This document shows, in pieces, positions 1 to 11,200 of a stretch of 17,567 nt of DNA. How positions within the stretch are numbered: the first letter of the stretch is position 1; each line of letters starts with the position of its first letter. The notes below the pieces were generated by a model. The model was not told the DNA's origin, did not search any database, and worked only from the letters and a program-made list of their open reading frames with translations. This DNA is from Saccoglossus kowalevskii (Eukaryota; Hemichordata; Enteropneusta; Harrimaniidae), in contig NW_003146284.1 in NCBI RefSeq assembly GCF_000003605.2, forward strand, positions 238,069 to 255,635. Reading direction: 5' to 3'. A program made the translations under genes and the position numbers.

Positions 1-311
1 CTAGATAAAGATCTCTCCTAGTTCTCTTCTCCATGAAAATGCTGTTCAATACTGGAATACTAGTATATGGTAACTAAGACCATACATAGACTCCCACAGT
101 TATGGTTTAAAAAGATATATTAAATGTCTGTCTAATTCCATGGATAATAGATATGGTTGAGTTCAAGGAAACCCACCTTTGTGAAGGTGAAATGGGCCAT
201 TTTAGTGTTTTGGCATGTGATATCAATTTACATTGAATGGTTTAGATTGCTGACTGAGTCTACTGTATCAGACATAGTTTAGTCTGCAAATTCGACCCTG
301 GAGTACTTAGT

Positions 312-550
312 AACCTTTTCACCACCAGACTTTCTTGCCCAAATTTTTCTGCACTTTTTTTCTTGTATTCCTTAGTATTTCTGGAAATTAACCCTAATTT
401 TTAAGCTAACTGACAAAATTGAGTAAATTTTTTAGTTTTTACTGAAAATATTTGGCTATTTTGTCCCAATCTTTAAAAGTAAAGTGCAGACTAAAACGGG
501 ACTATTTTGTGAATTTGTGATGAAAAGAGGGAACTGGTGGTGAAAAGGTT
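312..550. mobile_element. MITE-like element, family 2, intact copy
   Basis: A 239-bp segment starting AACCTTTTCACCACCAG and ending in its exact reverse complement CTGGTGGTGAAAAGGTT (17 of 17). It has no coding capacity. Related copies lie at 4311-4530 and 16613-16807 and share internal blocks such as aaccctaatt and gggactattttgtgaatttg. These are marks of a non-autonomous DNA transposon. No clear target-site duplication is visible. Confidence 0.8.
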
Positions 551-707
551 GAGCAGTCTGGACTTCATTGTATTCAATCTAAAAGAGTAGGATTTCTTAT
601 TCAAATCTCAAGGCTCTTATGTTAACGTTAATTTAATTTTTAGATTCATCACAAAATATTTACATTGAGATTTATGTGCTGTAATATATTTGAAATATAA
701 ATTAATG

Positions 708-880
708 TTCCAAGGTTAAGAGTATCAGTTAATACATACCAATATTTATTATTTCATAACTTGTAGTTTCCAAGGTTAAGAATATCTGTTAATGCATACC
801 AATAATTATTTTATTCATAACTTGTAGTTCCAAAATTAAAAATTTAAATTGATACATACCAATAATTCATAACTGGTGGT
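708..880. repeat. 60-bp tandem repeat, three copies
   Basis: Units start at 708, 768 and 828 with ttccaaggttaag or a diverged form. Each contains gttaat-x-cataccaat and ends near cataacttgtag. The third unit is shorter and more diverged. Confidence 0.85.
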
Positions 881-2045
881 ATCATATTTATAACTATTGG
901 AATCCAACTGACAAAGCAATCCCAATCTCTTCAACAAAGTGTTGATTCATCAATCGACAAAAACGTATGCTACGTTTTAATGTAAAACACTTAAAATTCC
1001 TCTTCAGGGTTTTAAAAAGAATGGTTGCACTGAACATGAAATGTTGATAACATCACTAAATAGCACCATTAAACTCAATAAACCTCCTCATGCCTCAACC
1101 GCTGTTATAAAAATAAGAGAATAATGCTAATTATTCTGTATTGCTGAGCAAAAATCGTCCTCTTGTGAATGCATACAAATGTATTGTACGTATTGTTGTC
1201 TTAATGTACCCTCATCCCATTTCTTACTGTTAAATTGTATGCCATCCATCTGTCTTACTTTATTCCAGCTTTGAGGTGATATAACAATAAAATCTGTATT
1301 ACACCATATTGAAGGTAGAGATGTGGGCTGAGATATACCGGTAATAAATGTATAAATGAACAATAATAAAAAGTTAGAAAAGAGCGAACTAACATGCTTT
1401 AATATGTAAAGTTCATCCCTATATCTGTGGGTTTTTTTATGCCTGGGAATTTGTTGAACACAAACTAACCTCTGTCATTTATCAACATTTATGTGAATAT
1501 TTGTCTTTGTAATTGAATATTCATGAGTTATGACAAATTGACGTAGTGGTTACTTTGCTGTGGTAGTAATAGGCAGCACAGTGTGCTTCTAAGCAGCCTG
1601 AATATCACATGTACATTTGTGCACTTGGGTGATTCTACGCTGCAGAGTCTTTGAGCTATTTCTGATTTACTTGGTTGCACTGAATGTGGTGCATAAACTT
1701 GTGTGCTGAAGTTTTGTGGTTTTTGAGTTGTACTTGAAACTGACTGTTAGAAATTTATTGCAAATCACGATTTTAAGCGTGATGGGCATGCACTTCTTCA
1801 TATAGAACTGTATTCTGTGTTGTGGTCTGTGAAATTCCGACAAAACAGAAACTACCATCTGCTTATTCCCAGGAGAGATTTTTTTTCTGCTGTTATTAGC
1901 CTGAGGTGGCGATACCTACTACTGTAACAATAACATACGCATAAGACCAACCTTTTAAATGTCCCCAACCTAAGTCTGCTAACTTGAAATTTTTATATCA
2001 ACCTAAATTATAATGTCTGGATTTCAATTATGTTCCTGGTTGCAG

Positions 2046-2244
2046 TCGCTTTCCAGCGGTATGGAGGACCTTCCTTGTGACTGGTTAAATAATATCTTTG
2101 AAGACCCCTTGTTGACCGATAGAGTAATCAGTGATATTGCACCCACTCCTCATATACAAGCCGAGCATAGCTACTCCTTGATGACCGAGCCGACTCCACC
2201 TTCTCCATTACTACCAGGTTTTCGATTAGATGACTTTGGAAAGG
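2046..2244 (+). CDS. CREB3L: CREB3L exon a: N-terminal acidic activation region
   Basis: The exon follows the acceptor tggttgcag and ends at the donor GTAAGT (2245), contributing 66 codons plus one base. It encodes M-E-D-L-P-C-D-W-L, an acidic stretch with E-D-P-L-L, then [10 protein letters not shown] and a Pro-rich tail. This lines up with the N-terminus of human CREB3L1 ([18 protein letters not shown]), the transactivation region of the family. The ATG at 2061 has G at -3 and G at +4 and could be the start if the upstream exon is non-coding. Vertebrate relatives carry about 45 more residues before this point, so an upstream coding exon is equally possible. The frame is also open back to an ATG at 2013, but that stretch runs through the pyrimidine tract and is more likely intron. 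A second AG at 2055-2056 offers a tandem acceptor. Confidence 0.9.
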
Positions 2245-5200
2245 GTAAGTTTATTTTCGCTGTTATCAACTTCGCAATTTCAGTGCATTTGTAATAATGA
2301 ACTTGATGAATGTCTCTAACCCTCTAGGACCCCAGTGAAAGTCACTCTGGCACATTTGCAAAAACAAAATTCTGCAAAAGTCACCAGCACAGGAAATTTT
2401 CATTGCTACAAAATTTTGCGATTTTGACTTACTGGGTACTCACGAATATTTGTCTTGAGGAATTAAATCGGCTTACAGCATAGATTGTGATTAAATAATA
2501 ATTCTTGTACTTAAAATTATTCAGATTTAGATACAGATGGACTTGGTTATTCTAGTACAGCTGAACACACAGTATATGGAATCAAACAGGAACCACCTAT
2601 GGATGAATACGAGACCGCTCTGAATCTATCCACTACTGATGACTGCATGACATGCGATTTACCAGCACCGCAACCACCACGTATACAAATGACGACAACA
2701 CCAATCTTTAACATGTCACAGAGCAAACCCAGGGTTCAGTACCGAATAAAACAAGAACATATCGACATGGATATTGATAACGACTCATTACATGATCCCA
2801 GTAAGTATTCCCCTATGTGCTAGCAGAATTGTAATTTTTTGGAAATGTATGGTGTTGTATACATGTAGAAATAGGAAAACTCAATGTTTGGTATACCTAG
2901 TTCCTAAGTTATTCATGTACACTCATGTTTAATGCTCAACTTTGATTGAATTCTTATTTCAAATTATTTATTTCAGAGTTCATTAAATTCTAGTAATCAA
3001 TATTCTTCTTGTGGAAGTTATCACTGTTAAGTTTTTTTTTCATCAACAAATGTGCCAAGTTGAACAATAACGTTCAACAAAATTAACTTTATGTGAGGGC
3101 AGTAGAGCCAATGTTCCTTGTAAAAGTGGACAAAACATTGCCATAGTAAGTTACTGCCACTGGATAACTTGATTTATAAGGATAAATATTACTCTTTAAC
3201 CCTCAAAGCACCAAAGTCCTCGTCTTCTTTCACAAAATAAGACCCACAAGTTTTGATAAGATCTGTAGTCAATAGAAAATTCTATTTATTTGGTCCCCTC
3301 CCCCCCCCCCAAAAAAAAAACATTATAGAAAATACAAAAAAAATTCATGGCCAAAAACATCACACATTCTGTGCAGCATGCATATTCTGTTTCATGTAAT
3401 ATTTTACACACCTTGCATATGAGGCTTGAAACACACATCGTACACAGTGAGCTCAGCCTGTCATTGCGACACATTTTCCTCTTCTTGGAGCTAGTAATGC
3501 AACGACAAATGTCATACAGTTGTGTCGGTTACACTGAAGTGTAAAATCAACATAATTGGTTGCAGTGAAGTGACAGAACTATCTATCAATTGTCAAATAT
3601 CTCTGTAAAACTGTTACCATTCTCAATTGCTAGATCAGATAAGCAACAAGTGTTTTCAATAGACTTGTCTTTACATTCTCAGAGTATTGCTACCCAAATA
3701 TGTATTCCTTGCAAAACCATGTACCATATTTTATATCCAGTAATAGAAGTGTACATAAAATAAGACTTTAAGCATAATCGCTTTTCTGTGTGTGCATAAT
3801 TCATACAGCATTTTGGCTTAACACCAGCTGAAAAGTCCGGATCATTTTGCTGTTGCTAGCATCTAGTAAATATTCATTCAGAGAATGTACTGTTGATACT
3901 TAATATTTTAATTATATGCTGCAAGAAAGATGGCAGTCATTTCATATTATTTGGCAAGTTCACAACACTGTGGAAAATTTATATTAAAAAAACTGAAGGC
4001 TTCTGCATATTGATGGATTAGAAAAGGTATTTGAACATTTGATTGTGGAAAGATTAATAGATCTATAAATAGGCCAAATATAGTATTTTTATACTAATTC
4101 AGTTTTTGTGGTTTGCGTGTGAAATTGTCAGTTAAAAATAAAACTAATAATTCAATGTGATGCTTTTATAAACCTTTCAAACACCAAAATCATTTTTTTT
4201 CCAATTTCCAAAGACTTCACTGCAAATGGGAAATTGTCTTAATTGGTCAAAAATTGAGAAATTATAGAAAAATGTGTCACAAAACAATTTTGCAGAAAAA
4301 TTCAAAATTTAACATTTTCACCACCAGAGTTTCTCATCTAAATTTTTCTGCACTTTCTTATATTGTTCAATATTTCTTGAAATAAACCCTAATTTCGAAG
4401 CCAACAGACAAAATTTAAGTCAATTTTCAGTTTTTACTAAAAAAAAATTGTCCCAATCTTCTGAAGAAACATGCATACTTTAAACAGGACTATTTTGTGA
4501 ATTTGTGATGAAGAGAACGAACTGGTTACTACTCCTACAAACTGATTATATTGATTCTCAGTGTTGGATAAAAATAACTGCCAAAAAGCTTAATCGTCTA
4601 TTTATGTCTGTGATTTGCATGAAATATTGCAGTAACCAATTGCTATATATCATTTTAACGTTAAAACATTTGTACAATTCAGACACTGATTCGTTTGAAA
4701 AATATATTGTTGGAATTTTTTCTTCAGAGCAGCATCTTCTACTGATCACCTGTCATATTTATTTTATATGCAGCTTTCACATCACACTGTGGTGTCATTT
4801 ATATACATTTTCTGCCAACCAGCATGATGTCCAACTAAAAAGGTTCACATGGATTAATATTAGCACCTGATCTGCTGTGAAAAGGGTATCGCATAAGTTA
4901 TTTTATTAACCTGGACATGTGTATATATTTAAGCAGCAAACAATGTTATTATTTTGCCTCTGGTACTAATAAGTGGTGCTACCAACCAGTCACTGTGCAT
5001 GCAATTTTAGTTTTTGGTCATGATATTATGGCCTTTTTTAGCTCCGCTGTTGTCTTTGTATGAGTATCGTCAGTGTCAACTTTTTACTTTTTTGACTTCT
5101 TCTTGAAAGCTACAAGCCTTATTGCTTTGATATTTGGTGTACATGTACCTTGAGCAGACTTTACTTAGATTTGTTCATTTCGTGATAATATCTTCAATTC

Positions 5201-8200
5201 TCTAATTTTGATGAATATTTTTGCCATTTTTGGTAAAAAGTGATATTTTGGACTTCTTGTTAAAAACCGCAAGTCTGATTGCTTTGATATTACATGTATA
5301 GGTACCGCAGGTGGACCTCTCTCAGATTTGTTCATTTTCTAATGATTTCTTCTAATGTTTTTTAATTGATATGTGCATTGCTTATATTGGAGATATCTCG
5401 ACCGAGAAGCTGCTTGTTTATAGATAAATTCAATTAAGTAGAAAATACATTCTTGTTGGCTGTACATTTTTTAAATGCGTTTCTCTGGCCTTGTGTTCAA
5501 GAACTTATGTGTGGCCTTGTGCATGACCCCTATAGTATGACTTTTTGTGACCATAGACATACCTCTGTATCAAAGTACATGTAGAGAGCTAATACAGTAT
5601 ATTCATAAAAAAAGACGTAGAATGTTGATTGGATTTTGAGAAATTGCAAAGATGGCTAAAACTTAGAAAAGTTACCATTTTTACATTTCAATAAAGACTG
5701 CTGCTGCATTTTGCAATTGTTCTCCACTCAAAATTCATACTAATTATTCTTACATAAAATTTAATCAGTTTTAAATGAAATATATAAAAAATTAACATGC
5801 ATACATTCACTGGGTTTGCATTGGACAAGATGAACATATTTTTTTTTTTTTTTTGCATGCTTTTCATATTGTAACACAATTAGTAACCTAATTATTTCAA
5901 CCATATTGCTCCATAAAAATAATATACCAGTACCTCAAGGTACACGACTCAATGTAATTATGTGAGGTTATTACGAGGATATCGTCAAGGTACGGCTGGA
6001 GTATCGACCTCCATTGCGCATCAGTTTACTGTTTGAGTGCATACTTTGGGGTATCCTCGTAAATAACTTTATTATATACATCTTTTCCTTCCAAGGATAC
6101 AACATGGGAATGCAGAAATCTAAAAGGTTTAGAACAGATTCAGCAAACTTCTTTGTGTGGAGTTTGATCAAACTCCGGTGGTAGCCATGTTTGTTTTTAT
6201 TGTTAGAGGACAATAACGCACATTCCATATTTGGAATTCGCAATTCCTAATATGGTAGGATGAAAATACCCCATAAAATATCTGGAAAATTATGACACAC
6301 TGTAACTTATGACGTTATGGTGACAGATGTATAATAATAAAGCATATGATCAGTAGCAAAGCTCAGTTTTCATTTATGACCTGGTGAAATGTATTTTATA
6401 TAATAATAACTTTATTACGCCATATTGTGAAATTACATCTCAATTTTAGCTAATTGTAATGTTTGAATCTATGACCAACAACTGTTGGTCCACTCCACAA
6501 GAAAGTAGCATAACACGAGGTTAATTTGGTAGAATATATCAGGTGAACTCTGAAATCATTGATAAAGCTTTTGAAGTGGTGGTTCATTCACCATGATGGC
6601 CACTGTTTCAAATCCACTAATGCAAAGTATTGACATGCAATAAAAAAATTAATAAAATATTGTAAAAACTATTAGCTAGTAATCTGTCTCCATGAACCAT
6701 CTTTGATACAATGTACCTATCATCGTCACTCTATTGTCATACATTTTTCGTAGTTGGAAATGAACTTCATAAATGAACAAATAAATTCTTGTTTTAGTAA
6801 TCTGAATCACTAAAGAAACTAATTAGTATTTGTTTGAAATTATCAAAATGTTTATGATGACAAAAGCTGTGCTGTATTTGGAGTTAGATCTTAAAATGTG
6901 CTAACTCGGTCAAAGAGTATTAAACTCTCTATTGACTAAAAGCAATGTCATTCTGCACATACAAATATCGTGATTAGATTTCAATTATTTTTGGTGACCT
7001 TTACTCCGCACAGGCTGGTTGTATAGAAAATTGATGATATAGCCATATTGTTTCATCTGTATGATCATATAATAATGCAAATTTCAAACTACACTACGCT
7101 CTGCCTCTTTTCAGACTGGAACAATTACGAACAAGTCATTTGCGAGTATTCAACCTATCAACTATAAAGGTCTAAGGAAATTGAGGATTAAGGTCTAATG
7201 GTAGCCAACTACCGGTACCTTATTAAAGGGCATTTGTCATCGTCCCGCAGCACGTGTTTGATTTTCATGTAAACAATGTATTTTATACGTGTTGTATACA
7301 TCGCTATGGGTCTCTTATCGAGCAGCACATAGCGCGACTACCACCTCTGGCCTTTAAAATGGATCATTCAGTATGGTTAACCATTTTGTTCTGTAAATAT
7401 AAAACACAATCAGTTTTAAATTTGTTCACACAGTGCCAAAGTTCTGACATCAGATTCTTGTATACATCTGGTTATAGAGAGCCACTTATAGGAGTTCCAT
7501 AGGTGCAAATTAAAATTTGCAACGCTCTGATTTTTAGTGCAGAGTGATATCAATTCTACCACAATATAAACATCATATTTATTCGTAGTTCATGTGGTCA
7601 TAAATAACCGATGATAAACCTTAAATGTGTACAACAAAATAGCTTATCGGAAAGCCAAGACTCGTTCTTGCTGTTTGATACAATTCATTGTGGGTTACTT
7701 AACACTGAGATTATTAATTAAAATTAGTATGATCAGGGAACAGACTTATCTGGTTTTTTTTATAATATACAGGTAATTGCACATGAAATTATATTTATAT
7801 TTATTATGCGTAAACTACGTAAATTAATGAAATCAATACTGTAGAGGATTTATAAATTAATGTTTGGAGAGAGTAATGTGTCATTATCGTTCCTTAAATT
7901 CCCCTGTGTTCCTGAGCAGAGAAATTGCAATAAATCGTACATATGGCGTTTAATATCACACAATGACTCATCTGATATATGTTGCATATGAACTAAATAC
8001 GATACACAATAATCATTTCTGACTTGAAAATAGTTCTGAGCGCAGAACAAAACTTACCTAAGTGAAATGTGCAGGTTTAAGATAGGTGTTGATGTATACA
8101 CGTCTGTATTATTTATTTATTTACTTAAATGCATAAGAACTACACGACAAACAAAAAGATTACAGTAACTGTAAAATACTTTTTCCCTTGGAATTAAATT

Positions 8201-11200
8201 TTGCTCAACAAATGATTCAGTGAAAATATAATCCAGCAAATATACCTTTTTTTTCCTATATTTTATATTCAACTTGTCAGAAATCAGTGAAAATAATCAA
8301 AAAGTCTTTTCAGCGAAAATTAATTCCCAATTAAAGTATTTTACAGTAACAATTTTACATTATCCATGGTCAGTGTATAAATTTGTTCAGCTGTGCCTCG
8401 GTCAATAATTTTCTCTTTGGGTTATTAAAACTGATTAATAATCGATACTGAGGTAACTGTATTTAATATTTACTCTCATTATGCTAATTTACATACAATA
8501 TTTTTTAATTTGTAGCCATGGAACAAGTTCATATGCCACCCACACCACCAAGCAGTACTCCAAGTGACAGTGAAGGTGGACTCAGTCCACATAGATCTGC
8601 ATCTGAACCTGGAAGTCCACCATGCATGACAGGAAAACAGATCCCATCCATGACATTGGCTCAACCCCACACAACATCGACAGTATCATCACAACAGCCA
8701 AGAGAACAACAACAACAACACACATCAACATCTGGACCAAAGATTGTACAACATCCAGTGATAACCACACAACTAAACCAGGTGAGTTTTGTTTTCATCC
8801 AAGTTTCCACAGAATCATGTCAACATTAATCTAACGTGTGTCTAGAATCAAGAACACACTTTATACTAGCAGCAATTTATTGAAAGCAACCTCAACCACT
8901 TCCTACAAGTATGTCTGACTTTAATATAAAACTATATTATTAGTAAATTTAAATATTTTTTTGTCTAAGATTTAATAAAATTGAAAATACCTTAATCTAG
9001 CATGTGTCCAGAATCTAGAGCAGACTTTTGCAGCAGCATTCATATATTGAAAGCAAATTGAACTGCTACCTATGTCTGACTTCAATCTAAAAAAATATAA
9101 TTTTAAATTTAAAAATTTGTTTTATTGTAGAAAATCCCTCCATCTGGTGCGATAATATTGTCCGAAGAAGAAAAACGCACACTCGTACAAGAAGGATATC
9201 CAATACCCACAAAACTTCCACTGACAAAGGCAGAAGAAAAATCACTCAAAAAAGTCAGACGAAAGATCAAAAACAAGGTATACACCATATGTACCTCAGA
9301 TTGCATGATTACGCCGGATTATCATTTGCCATCATAGATTAATTTGCTGAGGATACCTGTCCTTACTTGTTAATATTTAATATTCAATATTTATTTATTA
9401 GCTCCGCTGTCGACTTTGTCGAGCGGAGCTTATCATATGAGTGATCGTCCGTGTCAATGTTTTACTTTTTCGACTTCTTCTTGAAAACTACAAGCCTGAC
9501 TGCTTTGATACTTGGTGTATATGTACCTTGGGTAGACCTCTCTCAGATTTGTTCATTTCATGATGATATCTTCAATTCTCTAATTTTGGTGAATATTTTT
9601 GTCATTTTTGGTAAAAAGTGATATTTTCAACTTCTTGTTAAAAACCGCAAGTCCAATTGCTTTGATATTACATATATAGGTACTAAATGTGGACCTCTCT
9701 CAGATTTGTTCATTTTGTAATGATATCTTTAATTCTCTAATTTTGGTGAATATTTTTGTCATTTTTGGTAAAAAGTGATATTTTCGACTTCTTGTTAAAA
9801 ACCGCTAGTCCAATTGCTTTGATACTACATATATACATGTAGGTACTACATGTGGACCTCTCTCAGATTTGTTCATATTGTGATGATATCTTCAATTCTC
9901 TAATTTTGGTGAATATTTTTGTCATTTTTGGTAAAAAGTGATATTTTCGACTTCTTGTTAAAAACCAATAGTTCAATTGCTTTGATATCACATATATAGA
10001 TACTACAAGTAGACCTTTCTCAGATTTGTTCATTTCGTGATGATATCTTCAATTCTCTAATTTTGGTGAATATTTTTGTCATTTTTGGTAGAAAGTGATA
10101 TTTTGACTTCTTGTTAAAAACTGTAAGTCCGATTGCTTTGATACTATACATATTGTTCATTTTCTAATGATGTCTTCAGTTCTTTAATTGAAATGTGCAT
10201 TGCTAACAGCGGAGCTATCTCAGCCGATAGGCTGCTTGTTAACACATACTCCCCGGGAATGGCAATGGTTACAGATAATAGTAAAAGTATACAGTACTAC
10301 CGGTAATACACTAAAAAAGAAGGAATAAATAAAAAAACTAATCTACAAAAACAGAATATTAATAGAAAAACATTAAAACAACTCCTTCTACATAAAAAAT
10401 GCATATTATTAGCGTATTTGTTGCCTAGTTTCAAAGAACTTGTTGATATGCTGTGCTACCTGGATGACAATACTATCATTATTTAACAGTGCAGTAAACT
10501 GTTCTTCAGAAGGCAGGTTGTGATAACACTGCGTCTATTACTGTATGAACAATAAATAACACTATTGAGAGTACTGACCGTTTTTGAAAAAAGTTTGACC
10601 TGATGTTGATTTCCATTACAGATATCAGCACAAGAAAGCAGGCGGAAAAAGAAGGAATACGTTGACTGCTTAGAGAAAAGGTAAACTAAGCATGATGTGT
10701 TTTTGTTTACCAATCGTGTGTTTTCTAAATAGGTGATTTTCCGAACAATTGCGAGATCTCGCGAGATGCATGAAAGACGCGCGTCGAACGTCTGCCGCAA
10801 AAATCGAACGATTTGATTTTGAACTAGAATTTCTTTATTTCGCAGCTTACATTGACCGGCCGATCTTCGACAGAGGAATATTGCTTCCGAATACCCTTAC
10901 TTAATCGAAATTGCCTATCATCAAACGTGTACAGCACATTATTAAGCATGGAAATGTCCCCAAAATACTTTCGCGTTTGTCGAATCCCACGCGATGTTTG
11001 ACGCGACTACGACGCTATGACCTTTGTTTGTCCTGTTTTTACGTTCGATTTCACGCATAACGCGTGATGTTCGCTGTGTACGGAAAATGGTCTATTCAAG
11101 CATTAGTTTCCAATCATTCCATCTAGATATTTGGCCACTTACTGCCTTTGAATCTCTAGTCTTAAAAATTAAACCGTGTGAAAGACTTATAATTATAATT

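Larger units (their letters stand above)
1..2045. other. Upstream intron or 5' flank, no gene recognised
   Basis: AT-rich sequence before the first recognised exon. It holds a family-2 element (312-550) and a 60-bp triple repeat (708-880). I find no convincing first exon, promoter or RNA gene; open frames here are short and biased to AT. An isolated TGACGT at 1539-1544 is not enough to call a CRE. The region is probably the intron before exon a. Confidence 0.6.
2801..8515 (+). other. Large intron of about 5.7 kb
   Basis: The longest intron in the window. It holds a poly-C/poly-A run (about 3300-3320), one family-2 inverted-repeat element (4311-4530), one AGCTCCGCTG element (5039-5420), a poly-T run (about 5840-5854), a small palindromic element (5965-6069) and one family-3 element (8165-8350). 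I see no convincing exon in the rest: 2801-3290, 3330-4300, 4540-5030, 5430-5960 and 6080-8160 are AT-rich with only chance open frames. A slightly GC-richer patch at about 7195-7360 carries near-inverted ends TTAAAGGGC and GGCCTTTAA but no clear identity. Flanking phases match, so no exon is required between them. Confidence 0.8.

Noticed and set aside
1539-1544. TGACGT half-CRE upstream, as a possible autoregulatory site
   Set aside because: A single 6-mer in 2 kb is expected by chance, and no promoter or first exon was located nearby.
4505-4870. Plus-strand open frame of 121 codons
   Set aside because: It starts inside a decayed repeat element, is rich in Cys, Tyr, Ile and Leu as AT-rich non-coding DNA gives, and matches no family I know.
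5971-6243. Minus-strand open frame of 90 codons
   Set aside because: No recognisable motif, and it overlaps a palindromic element; there is no splice or conservation support.
7195-7360. GC-richer patch with near-inverted TTAAAGGGC and GGCCTTTAA ends
   Set aside because: Only 8 of 9 terminal bases match, there is no second copy in the window, and no coding or RNA identity is visible.
8479-8834. Other-frame and antisense open frames over exon c
   Set aside because: They are shadows of the Pro/Ser/Gln-rich coding exon; only one frame matches CREB3L and fits the splice phases.
9399-10240. Regularly spaced repeats as a CRISPR array
   Set aside because: The units are continuous 157-163-bp tandem repeats without distinct spacers, in an animal intron.
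10483-10800. Minus-strand open frame of 105 codons
   Set aside because: It is antisense to the real basic-region exon and runs into a MITE-like element.
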